A stretch of DNA of 64,000 nucleotides from Dictyophora rubrovolvata (taxonomy: Eukaryota; Basidiomycota; Agaricomycetes; Phallales; Phallaceae). The stretch is from assembly GCA_029959195.1 (NCBI GenBank), contig CP114120.1, forward strand, positions 2,108,001-2,172,000, in the 5' to 3' direction. Shown in pieces: positions 11,731 through 24,739 of this stretch; the stretch's first letter is position 1; each line of letters begins with the position of its first letter. A program made the translations under genes and the position numbers. The notes under the pieces are model-generated. The model was not told where the DNA came from. It did no database searches and was given only the letters and a program-made list of their open reading frames with translations.

Positions 11731-13864
11731 CTAGTGAATAAATACGATAGATAAAATAATCATAACCCCATTCAACCCTAATAATGACCAAAAAGAGGCT
11801 TGATAGCCTTTAAATTGAGACACGGGGTCATTCGGTAAGGTATCGTTGATACCCAGTGTAATTGCAGTAGTAACTAGAGAACATTAATTGGTTAATCAAT
11901 CCTCCAATAAGAAATTATTCAACTTACTAGCTAGTCCAACCGTTGCTCCAAGTTGGAAGGCAGTGTTCATTATTGCACTGATTACGCCCTTGTATTCCGG
12001 TTAAAATTTGAAGCTTCGATAATTAAACAAACCGCAGACTCACCTCCTGACCCTTAGGAGCAGCCATCAAGATGAAAACATTAGCGGCCACATACGCAGT
12101 CGCAAGGCCAATCATTGCCAAAATCATTCCAGTCAAAATATGACTCCAATATTTATCAGGGGTATCCGCCAACGCGAATAAAATCGCAGCCACTGCCATA
12201 AGAAGCTAAAATTCCAGTTTAAGTAATCACTTGTTGGAAAGATGCACGAGGTTGAAATTACCTGTCCACTGAGAAGTAATATTTTTTTGGGGACATGCAA
12301 AGCAAGAAAGCCTGCGACGTATGTGCTTATCCCACCGGCGACTCCTATATTTTGACATAGTCAATATCACTATGGAATTATTTCGACTGTGGTAAAACCT
12401 ACCTATTGGTATACAGTGCACTGCCGCTTTAATGGCCGACCATCCCCAAAGGTCCTAAATGACAGTTGAACAACACGTTCTCTTTAATTGGTTTAAATTC
12501 GCTTACTTGGAATACCTGAATTAATTGAATCTCGGCACTGTTCAGGAACCAATAAACACTGAAGATTCTGTCAATAACTGTGCTATAAACTTCTCTGCAA
12601 AAAGAACGAACCTCCAACAGTAGATAAACAGGGGAACGAAATTGTGAGTTTTCCATGTTTTGGGCGGAATGGCTGGATCAGATACCACGTATTCGATGAT
12701 AAAGAATCCAACCAGAAAGACCACAGAAAACACCAATGTTATGATGATCTGTGGTCGACCCCAACCTGTATATAGAATGATCAATGGCTTTCCATGGATC
12801 CAATTAAGCTCAGCAAACTTACCACCATTGTTTCCGTCTGTGAGCCCATATACAAGCAATATTAACCCGCCTGATAAAGCTACGACACCTTGCCAATCAA
12901 GATTTCGACCTTTGTTTTCTGCTTTACGTGAAGATTTGGGCAGGACGAAGAATGACACAAGGGAAAATGGTGTAACAATAATGGCCACCAAGTAGAAAAC
13001 TGTAATATTGTCAAAGTCAGCCCGGCAATATTTTAACAAGACAAGTATACATACTCCATCGCCAACTGGTACGTGCCGTTAAAATACCACCCTAACCTCA
13101 GAATTGTCATATGAATAATAGTTCTACAAATGAAAATCAAATCAAGCTTCAGGCTTACAAGAATGAATCCTATTACATTTCCAATGGCACCGAAGCCTCC
13201 AAAAATAGCTAATGCACGGCTTTGTTCAGCCTTTCCGGGGAAATACTGGACAATCATGGCCAGCGCAGAAGGAAAAGTCATAGCGGCACCTAAGCCATGT
13301 GATTAGAACATGTAAAACTTACATTAAGCAAACGGACTTACCGATTCCTTGGATAGCTCGGAAGATCAATAGCATGATCGGATTCACGCTCACTGCGCAA
13401 AGAATGCTCAGTATTCCGACCATGAGATAGCCGACGCAGAATATGGGTTTTGCGTGATAGATGTCTGTCAATCGTCCAGCCAACAAGAATGTGGAAGCAA
13501 AGGTTAAAGTGTAAGCGGAAACAACCCATTGCAGGGCTCCCGGGGGGAAGTGAAGCGCATTTGAAATCTACGGAACAAATTAGTTACACGAGAACAAAAC
13601 GAATTACGGACTGCCTACATCAGGAAGGGCAATTATAACGCTCACGGCGTTAAATATATCGAAAAATTGAGCGGAGCAAAGGATACAGAGGAGTATAGTT
13701 TTTCTTAGGCTCGAGAGAGATTGGGCTGTAGTAGTTTCAGCTCCAGCTTCGGCATTGGCGTTGATATCGACTTTTTCGACGTCTTTTGCAAGTTCTGCTC
13801 CTGCAGTCATGCTGCACATCGTAGCGGTGGGTGTCAACTCAGGTGTGGACATTGAAGGAGACAT
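11731..13864 (-). CDS. MFS transporter of the DHA2 (14-TM) type
   Basis: This encodes a proton-driven membrane efflux transporter; the substrate cannot be told from sequence. The first exons read 13864-13619, 13567-13342 and from 13289 on, with several further short introns, ending at the TAG at 11731-11733. The N-terminus is a cytoplasmic Thr/Ala/Glu-rich stretch of about 55 residues. Typical family segments follow: FFDIFNAVSVIIALPDV, SAYTLTFASTFLLAGRLTD, FRAIQGIGAAMTFPSALAMI, GGFGAIGNVIGFILGG, TSWRWIFYLVAIIVTPFSLV and, later, KGVISAIMNTAFQLGATVGLA. These are the motif A and motif C regions of drug:H+ antiporters with 14 helices. It lies in the same orientation as the downstream GH5 gene but has its own upstream region. 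I see no biosynthetic enzyme beside it that would hint at a substrate. Confidence 0.85.
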
Positions 13865-15060
13865 GAGTAGTGGGAGGAAAAGTGGCTGATGGAGGACTTT
13901 TTGGAGGTGAGCAACTGTCTAAGCTAGCACGACGAACTTTCCTCTTCAAATACACCATTTTATAGCGTTTTTTGAGTAGGCAGAAAACCCATCTTTGTAA
14001 TCACACAGTGAGGAACGTGAAGGGATAGATAGTTGCCAGGCTCTCGGTTCTGGAGCGTGGTGATTACGTGAAATGTCGATGGCGACATTTCTGCTTTTCA
14101 GTCTTCCGGTGTAAAACGATGGGCAAAGAAGGCTGAGTCGAGTCAGTGAAACTTGAGATGCCTGGAGATTCCGGCTCGGTTACGAGCTGCAGCGGAAGAT
14201 GTGTAAGCCATCCTCACGTTTTGCAGATGGAAGCCCAAAATAGAAGTTACTGGAAGCCCACAAGCTTAGTAGCTATGTAGTCCTCTTTCTATGTGTGACT
14301 CACATCAGCATTGGGCACTATGCCATGGCATTGCGCTGGACATGTTCTTACTAAGATCTCAGGCATGCCAAGGACATCTATAAAAAGACAACCTCAAGGA
14401 GTTGAAGTTCAGGGGAAAGAGAAGGCGACGATTTGAAGAATGTAGGCTTTGTAACTCACCATATTATGGCATGTCAACCGGAATTGTTCCGCGCTGCTTG
14501 ACAAGAAAACATCCAAAACTCGGAATATTCAAGTTGCCCGCGAGCTTGAGTCCATACTAGAGGCCCTCGGTCTCCCTCAATTTACATCTCCAGGCTTACA
14601 TTTGTCATTGGTTTCCCCAAAGAAGAAATAGAGGAACATCTTACGTGCAGAATGAGCTCTGACTTGGATTATGCACAGCGAAGAAACGATTCAAACTTTG
14701 GAGAACTTAGTTCGGTTTCGGGGTGGAAAGGTGATGTCACACTTGTCACATTCAAACAATATGACAAGAAACCCTCGTACCCTCTGGGAATCTTATACCC
14801 GTAGGTCCGCCAATTTTACTTAGAAACCATAGTATATTGAAAGGAATCGATAGATTTACCGAAACGCACAAGATTGATATTTGGTCTAACTTTGGGTGTC
14901 ACAGGAGTCATAGGGCTAGTCGTTGCGGACAAACTAGAAGAAATCATACCACCTAATATGAAGAACGCGCCAAACAACCAAAATTGATAGATTTCCTCCA
15001 GGTCATGCACCGTAGCGTCTGTAATTCGAAGAAAAGAATTCCCGTGATCCCGTTGAACTA
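13865..15060. other. Upstream region of the MFS gene and 3' side of the glucanase gene
   Basis: No gene is supported here. A stretch at about 14494-14600 on the plus strand reads through without a stop (for example KTRNIQVARELESILEALGL) and could be a decayed gene fragment. I found no start, splice partner or second domain piece for it. Confidence 0.4.
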
Positions 15061-16896
<1,836 letters not shown>

Positions 16897-18090
16897 TGAG
16901 GATCTTGTGAGAGGAATGGCGGGCAACACCAGTGGTACGAGCTCATGAGCTTTAACGTATACTTTTAAATAGCTGAAAGGGCAATTGTTTATGAAGTGGA
17001 TGGTGAGTAAATGGCAAGAGACTCTTTCGATTCTGAAACAGGCTCCGGCATCCGGCACTTGGACAACTGAAAGCCAGCATGTTCACTTCATCGTTCAAAG
17101 ACATACAGTTATTTCCAAAAGGGCCTTATAATGATAGTAGCCGTCAATTTTCTGGAAAGATGTTCAGGTCACTGCCGAGATAGTCAAAATCAGTCCCAAA
17201 CCAAGGAAGGTACCCTGTTTGTATTCCCGCAATCTGCTTGGGTCCACATATTGTTTCACATCCAGTAAGATAATTTTGATCTAGAATAGTATTTGTTATG
17301 ACAAATATATAAAGCACGGAACAAAACATGTAGTATGCTTGCTAAGTATCACATCCAGGCCCGGGTCCAGCGGCGATTCCAGAGTTTATACTCGACTAAT
17401 TCTATATATAGGTAACTGCAAGCCGGATTTGAAAATGGAGATTGCGCTTGTCTGCTCTATAGTGTCTGTTAGAATTTCTTGGTCACTGAAATGGCAGTTC
17501 CATACTCATATCCTTAGATGATTCGTACACGTGTTTTGTATGCGCATAACGGTAATTTTTGCCATAACACTTTAAAAAACGCGTGGCACGGCTTCGAGTA
17601 CGATTCCAATAGCACCATGAGCACCATTGCGGTCATACTTCGTGTAGGATGTTGCATGCTCGTCCCTTTATTTGACCTCTAGTTGGTTTTAAAGCTATCA
17701 GAGGGAAAAGTCCACCTTGACTGAGCATCAATGGGAGTAGACACGTGGCAAATAAACATTGTCCTTGCATATATATGTCAGTTCCGTCCAAGAATCTACC
17801 GCAATCCACACTCACCACTTGACTGTCCCTTTAGATTTGATAATTCTGTACATATTCCACTCCCACGGCAGAGCCTCTTTTAAGCCGAGCTGAACAAAGA
17901 GATAATCGATGGCCACTCGGAATGTTTGGTGAACGTATCTGAAAAACAAAGGAAACGATGTCATTCCCCGCAAAAGTTCCCTTTGCGTCACACGGGAGCG
18001 TGGGAAAACGACCCTAAGCATTTTGCAGTTTTTTGAAAAGCTCATAAACACTTGTCGTTTCTCGCTGCTCGACGTTGACCCTATGACTCA
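16897..18090. other. Upstream region between the glucanase and taxilin-like genes
   Basis: This is a divergent promoter region of about 1.2 kb. On the minus strand, short exon-like pieces occur between about 17400 and 17147 (NYLTGCETICGPKQIAG and PWFGTDFDYLGSD, ending in a stop near 17147) and between 18051 and 17815. I could not join them into a credible gene, so they are recorded only as possible exons. Confidence 0.35.
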
Positions 18091-20593
18091 ATGGCCACGA
18101 ACGGTCTAGTTAGCAATCAGACTCAAAGTAACATTAATGTCAGAACTACTAGTTCTAAACAAACTTCAGCCGGATCCGCCCCTCCGGCATCTTCACCAGC
18201 ACCCACCTCGGCTCCTCCAAATACTCCTGCAGCATTAGTTAACACTACAGGCTCTGGTAGGCATTATTATGCTGCAAATATGCATTTAGTAAATACTCAC
18301 ACGCATGTGCATCGTTTTGCCAGCAAACGGCTCAAACACCACTTCGTCTCAACATCCTCATCCCAATTCTGCAGCTCTAAAGCAGACTCAGACTCAAACA
18401 CAACAACCGGCGCAAAAGAAAAAGTCTGATGCAGTAGATCCTGTTGCAATGTATGAGACTGTCAGAAATCGCATTGCTGCTCTAGAAGAGGAGGAAGTTC
18501 ATGGTGAAGAGGAGGAGAGACGGATTGGTGCGCTTTTTACATGGTCTCTTTTCCAACTCGGCTAATGAATGCCATCTTATTTCAAATCTATCAATGTTCG
18601 TCATATAGCCGAGGAAGCTCGGAGATCTGTGAAGGGCATGTCGGATTCCGCGATCCATGCAAAGTATATTGATCTGGTGCGCTGTCACCCTTTACCATTC
18701 AGCATGTTCTTCATCTCGTGTTTTAGTATCAAGAATTAAAGCGAATGGAACGAGAACACTCCAAGGAGAAGCAGAAACTAGTCAAAGACAAAGACAACGG
18801 TATAATGCCTGCCCTATCGCTTCCTTTGCAGAATTTCTCATACCACGCGTTACTCCTCCTTCTTTCCCTCTTTGGCTCATTCTAGCTAAGAGTCAGCTTA
18901 CAAAGGCCAATCAAAATAAGACTCGTTTCGAAAATGTTGCCAGAGAATTACAGAAAGTGCGAGCGATGGTTCTTCACCGATTCGAAGTCTAACAACTGTT
19001 CTTAGGAAAACAAGAAACTACGAGTCAGTCACAGCATTCATGGGATATGAAGGAAACTCTTTTACAGGAATCTTTATAGGAGGATAGTCGCATATTTGCC
19101 ATGAACGTTAAGGAAGCCCAAGAGGAGGTCGGTGTCTCCCACCAGAACCGTGGGGCTCTTACTGACTTCTGAACCGTATTTTTCATAGATTCTCAATCTT
19201 AAACTCGAAATGGAACGCCGCGTAGATAAAGCCAAGAAAAAAGAGAAGAAATTCCTCGAGTCTCCTGACATAGTCATCAAGGTGGTATGCAAGTACCGTG
19301 CTGAACTTTTCTTCAAGATATCGCGGAAAACCAAGTTTAGTAGATTGTTCAATGCATGGACGGAAAGAATGGAAGGGGTGAATAATGGGAATCAGAGCAT
19401 TGCTTCGACTACTGGCGGCTTGGCATCCACCACCTCCACCAACAAGAAGGATGCCGCCGCGGATGGACCAGACGGAGGTCGTGTACCTCCGTCTATGACC
19501 TTCATATTCACATACATGGGTCGCACGATTGAGCCCGACCAAACGCCTGAGGATGCTGGAATGGATGATGGCGATGAGATCCTTGCGGTTGAGATGATGG
19601 ATCTCACCGGTGATGACGTGGTAAGTGTATTTAGTTGGTGGTTTTTTTTTTATCTAAGCTTGGACTGATTGTTTTCCGTCTCGAATAGGAGGAGATTTCA
19701 GAGCCCCAGCGGCAAAGATTAAAGAAGAATTGGACGGATAATTTCCAAGAGTACGATATTCTCTTCCCCTCTTTGCCGTTTATTATATTGCCATTTGTTA
19801 CAGAGCTAAACAAGCTCTCGAAGATATATTCGATGTTGTGTACGTAATTTTAGTTTTCACATTGGGTTCTTTTCCTACACTACTTTCCTAGTGTTCGCGA
19901 GCGTCTCAAAGACTTCTTACGACAATATGAATTACGAGAGAAACACTTTGAATGCATCATTCGCTCTAAAGAACTGGAGGTTTTGCTATCTCGAGCCCGA
20001 GCCGAGGAACAAAGAAATCTGGTCGAGCAAGAGCGAAAGAAAGCTGCCGAAAATGAAGCAAAGGTTCGTAATAACCTCTCGGCCTCTTCCCTCCTTTTCA
20101 CCACCCTTTTCGCTCGCTCCTCACCCTTTTTTTTATTCAGACTCGAGAGCTGAACGAGGAGGCCGAACAGTTAAAAGAGCAGTCCTCACAGATTCACTCG
20201 CAGCTTCAACGGCTAAAAGAGCAAAGTCGAGATATTAATACGTCGCAAGCTAGGCTGTTAGAAGATTTGAGGGGTGAGTTGAGTTGTAATATGTTTGGGC
20301 ATTAATTTATTCGGACACATTGCTGTTGTCTCATCAGCTTGCTGTGAAGCGGTACGTCCATTCCCCTTGTGTATATTATTGAGCCTCACTTATTTGATCT
20401 CATGATCATTCACTTTATTCACCTCCCTCGATCCCATCTTCGTTGATTAAAGCCTACGCCTGAGCGTACACAACGTCTTTTTATGCGGCTACGAGAAGAA
20501 CTGGAGCGCAGGGGTGCGAAACTGCCTGAAATCAATGTTACTATTACCGCGACTGGGGGATTTACTGCAAGTTCGAATGGCAAAGGTGGATAA
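18091..20593 (+). CDS. Taxilin-like coiled-coil protein containing a SUMO-like domain
   Basis: Inferred exons run 18091-18256, 18324-18527, 18609-18676, 18727-18799, 18886-18956, 19006-19023, 19080-19127, 19189-19620 and from 19689 on, and phases agree through these. A Ser/Thr/Pro/Gln-rich head leads into a coiled coil with the taxilin signature QNKTRFENVARELQKENKKL. From about residue 244 comes a beta-grasp domain like SUMO (IVIKVVCKYRAELFFKISRK, then FIFTYMGRTIEPDQTPED and MDDGDEILAVEMM). A low-complexity loop of about 40 residues sits inside it, and there is no C-terminal Gly-Gly. The coiled coil then resumes with the second taxilin signature, RQYELREKHFECIIRSKELE. Taxilins bind syntaxins in vesicle traffic. 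Conjugation of this SUMO-like unit is unlikely; a binding role is inferred. A separate gene starting at ATG 19210 is the alternative. Confidence 0.75.
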
Positions 20594-20907
20594 TATTTGG
20601 ATGAAAAGGAAATGTTGATGGAGCAATCAGTGACTTTCATTCGAAGGGGCGCGGTGGGTAGAATGGGGAGGTTGACATGTGGCTATCCGGATACATATGA
20701 ACACCGGAGAACAAATGTTCTAGGTAGTTTTAGGTTTATAATTCGGATCACATCAAAGGGAGAGGAATCGGATTTGCGGGCTTGAAACCGTGTTAGGTAC
20801 GGCATGAGGCATCTCAGCGCCCCACGATCAAAACGTCGTGTGTAAGAAAAGAAAAATTGACTGAGACACGGACCCAGCTACGTTGAAGTTTGTTGGCAAG
20901 CAGCAAA
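20594..20907. other. Spacer between the taxilin-like gene and tRNA-Cys
   Basis: This short spacer should hold the 3' untranslated region of the taxilin-like gene. I see no gene or repeat in it. Confidence 0.5.
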
Positions 20908-20979
20908 AGGTACAACCGCGGTTCGAACGCGGGACCACACGATTTGCAATCGTGTGCTCTACCACTGAGCTATTGCACC
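20908..20979 (-). tRNA. tRNA-Cys (GCA anticodon)
   Basis: On the minus strand this folds as a 72-base cloverleaf without an intron. The acceptor stem is GGTGCAA with TTGTACC (one G-U pair). The anticodon loop in CGATTGCAAATCG gives anticodon GCA (plus-strand 20945-20947). The T arm contains GTTCGAACC. The discriminator base is U, as expected for tRNA-Cys. Confidence 0.95.
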
Positions 20980-21082
20980 AACGCAGGCTTGAAAGTTTGA
21001 CATACGTCCATGAGCAAATTTAGACCCGGAACACGACCATTAAAAAAACTGACAATTCATTCTGTTATTATTACATTTTTCA

Positions 21083-24000
21083 CTACCGAACCACTAATTC
21101 TAACTCGACTCCTTTCAAAGGAAGACCACAAACGCCAGCTTCACAGATACGAACTTCGGGCAATTCCAGCGAGGCCGTCGTCTTTCCTGACAAATTGTCT
21201 ATCAAAGTTCTGACAATTTGATTTTTCGCAGCTAATTGTGTCGGAGGAATATCAGGATCGATCAAAATTAAACTCCTGTTAGGAACGAATTTCGACCGAA
21301 CATAGCGTAGCAGCATCCTGGTGGCTTCGTCGCGAGAAGAACCAGTAATGACAATCTACAGGTAACGTTATGGTTCATTGTTATGGCTTCCACGAGTTGA
21401 CAAGAAAACTTGGGAAGACTCACTTCCTTCATTCCTTTCATCCCCAATTTAGCCGCACCAACCATCATACCCAGAGCATATGGTGCTTTTGCAAGCATGC
21501 TACTCTGAGAAGATAACGTCCTCTCAGCTTTAGACTTCAAGTCATATTCTTCCACGGTAACTAAAGACGATAGTCGGTACAGGTTCGACAAAGAAACAGA
21601 CAAAGCTGAGGGTTCGGCTCCATCTTGACTATCTTTTAAGCGAACAAGAATCCTTCGGTCGCCGGCTCGAGACGCGAAATATCCGCCACCCTCTTCATCC
21701 CAGAATAATTCGTCTTGTCGCTTCTGGAGTTCAAAAGCAAACAATACATAATCTTCGCAGCCTGTCGTTTCATATACGTCCAGTAAACCTTGAAAGAAAC
21801 ATGAGTACGAGTACGAGTAAATCATTCCATAAGCGGAGTTGGTCCTCACCTGCTATAACACATGCATAATCTTCACACATCCCAGCTGGACCATGACCTT
21901 GTCTCCAACTACGGCATAACTCTTTACGGGTCTCATCCCATAATCTCTCTCTAATGAACGCAACAAGTTTCTTTGCCATGCTCAAAACCCCTGCAACCGC
22001 ATTCGTTCCATCAGGGAAAGTAAGATCAGGCTCCAGAATAGAAGCGCCATGTGCTAACGCGGACAACATCAGACCGTTCCATGCCGTCACAACTTTATCG
22101 TCTAGATGAGGTCTAGGTCGTGTGGTCTCACGATAATTCCTTAACTTCAGAAGACATTCGCTAATTATAGTTTGAGCTTCGCTAACGGGAAGATTATGTT
22201 GCGTCGCAAGATTGGTTATGGGGAGTCGGATGTACAGTTGGTTCTGAAATACATATCTTGGCGTTAGATCTGCAGATATAGAACTACAGTTACGAATACA
22301 CACCTGTCCGGTTAATTCGTCATGAGCATCATGTTTCGGATCAATATTGCCTTCCTTCTCAACTCCAAAATAAGCTTCAAACATGGCAGCTCGATCCCCC
22401 AGAATCTCATCAATTGTTTCTTTCTTCCATACCTTATATGGCAAGTGACATGTCAAAGCTAAACTTGAGGATATAGAGTTTACATACGTAGAATGCGCCT
22501 TCCTTGGCCTTAGTAGCCGATTTCGAAGGAAATGAATCAGCATCTTCCGCAGAATAGAAAGCTCCTTCGGGACTTCTGAGGTCACGAGCCGTATATTCGA
22601 ATATATCCAGAGCCATTGTTTGTAATTTCCGTTTTTTGATGGGATCTTCGACAAGAGAGGAGCACTCTAGAGCATATAAAATAAGCTGGGCTTGATCGTA
22701 GAGCATCTGGAAATAGATGAGGTAAAAGAATAGATATTCACTAGTAGGTTGAGTACCTTCTCAAAATGAGGTAATCGCCATTCGGCGTCCACGGAATATC
22801 TTGCAATACCCTTGCCTACATGGTCGTTGATACCTCCATTGTGAATAGCAAGGAGGGTTTTAGAAACCATCTGGACTGCCTCCGCCTTCTCAGTTGGTTT
22901 ATCCGAGTAATATGAAAAGCGAAGAAGCGGGTAGAAGATCATGGACGGCGAAGGAAACTGTTTACTTCTCTGAGCGAAATCCGAAAGACGCGTCATAACA
23001 GGTCAAGCAAACCTTAGGAGCATCACCGAAACCGGCATGTAGTGGATCAAAATCCGACTTCCATTTATCGTATATCCGTTTTAAGGCGTTATCTACATCA
23101 ACGTCAAAAATGCGTGGCTGAGCCTGTAGAATTCACCAGTTAGGAACAGACTGCGGTAGGAAAGATTTGCAGAATATAAGCTCGCACTTTGAATAAGTCT
23201 TGCAATTGTCGTATAACTGAACCACCAGTTTCTCTTACTTTGAATGGGTCCGTTTGCCAGCTACAGGTATCTTAATATACTGGGGATTGAGAATGAAATG
23301 AAAAAAGCATACGTTTGGGAAATTCTTTCACATAGGGCCTTAAAGGCTTCTCTGGGAAAGTATGTTCCGGCAAAGAAAGGTTCCAGCTCCGGCGTGAGCC
23401 CTTGAACGCTATTTGAGCCACTGAGAATAGTACAGAAAGGAAGAACATACAAACACTCATAGGCCAGCCTCCTCTCCCACTTGTGGCCTGGACACTAACG
23501 ATAACCTTAGCATTTAAATAATGTACGACGACTAATGGACCAACAATGTCATGTAGAGACTTTGTTATAACGTCAAAGTGCGACTCATCAGGTTAATAAA
23601 GCTGTCTCACCGATCAACGTCTGGACGCTCCTCTCGATCCACCTATTCAGAGAGGCTTAACAAACAAAATTCATGGGTGCTTTGGAACTGAGGGAAATAA
23701 CCTTTATATTAATGAAATTCCTACAGTTGAAAGATTCAGAAAAAAAAAGGAGAAAAAAACATCTATTACATACTCGTTCAACATTTTAGCAATCTTCGGG
23801 TCCTCAAAAGATTCATGAGCTAGCACATGACACCAATGACATGCCGAGTATCCAACACTGAGGAATATCTAGAACCCGGTGTTATCGAGGTTATCGTCTA
23901 GTTCCGACAGTTTGTGAACTCACAGGTTTGTTCAGTTCCGATGCTTTCATAAAGGCTTCTTCAGACCATTCATACCAGTCCTAGACGGGGCTGTGAGCGC

Positions 24001-24266
24001 AAATGAACACAAGTGACACGACTTTATTAACATACAACGGGATTATGAGCATGTTGCAACAGATACGGTGACTTTGAATTTATTAGACGGTTTGGTGCAC
24101 TGTTTGTGTGATTCATGTTAGTACTCGAAATGAAACGAAGATTTTGACAAGAGATAGGCAAATTTCGTCGACTAGGAACTAAATCAACAAGAAGAAGTGG
24201 TGCTCGTTTAGAAGCTAAAGTCCGAGAGATTTTACGCGATAGCCTGATGTGAATGGAGCGAAGCAT
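21083..24266 (-). CDS. SPATA20/YyaL-type thioredoxin-domain protein
   Basis: The N-terminal thioredoxin-fold (DUF255) domain is followed by a six-hairpin-type alpha/alpha region. The biochemical role of this family is not settled. The family start [19 protein letters not shown] is split by an intron. Next come [20 protein letters not shown] with the conserved CxxC pair, [31 protein letters not shown] and [10 protein letters not shown]. The later half has [29 protein letters not shown] and [16 protein letters not shown]. The stop is at 21083-21085. The first about 50 residues are rich in Arg, Ser and Leu and low in acidic residues ([20 protein letters not shown]), resembling a mitochondrial presequence. 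An internal start ([11 protein letters not shown]) would give a cytosolic form. Many short introns are present, so the exon list is incomplete. Confidence 0.87.
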
Positions 24267-24739
24267 CCAAAATGTTTACACGAGAAGAATATACATAGAA
24301 ATTTAGCTTAGAACGGTTTACCCTTGGATAGTGTGGTAAACGCCTTAGCCATGGAGCTTGTGTCACCGGCGCAATATTTGAAGCAGAGGATGATGCCGTT
24401 CGAGCACAATTCAATTGATTTGTTCGGCTGTATCAGCTAATCAGGACCCTTATTACGGCAGAGCTCTGCATACGAAAGTATCGAGTTTTTTGAACATATA
24501 GTTCATTCATGCTAAAATATAACATAAAGTAACGTAGGTAAGGTAGGCACACGCTAAGCAGCGATGCATTTGGTCCTTCGGGAGAGACACTCCGAGAACA
24601 CATCGTCCAAAAGTGGGTTTAGCAACTTCTGTTGGCATCTCGCTCTTTTTGTGTTCTCGAAATGAGCTCATAGTTGTTGCCCATGTTGATTGGTAGGGGT
24701 CCAAGCCATAGCAGCGTCTTGAAGGTCGACTCAAAGAAC
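24267..24739. other. Upstream region of the SPATA20-like gene
   Basis: This is 470 bp between two minus-strand genes, expected to hold the promoter of the SPATA20-like gene and the 3' end of the zinc-finger gene. No other feature is seen. Confidence 0.5.

Noticed and set aside
14494-14600. Plus-strand open stretch reading KTRNIQVARELESILEALGL
   Set aside because: Too short, with no start or partner exon; chance open frame or a tiny relic.
17147-18051. Minus-strand secreted protein gene made from exon-like pieces (CGPKQIAGIQTGYLPWFG and others)
   Set aside because: I could not find a phase-consistent chain of splice sites, a signal peptide or a recognised family, so it is only mentioned in the region entry.
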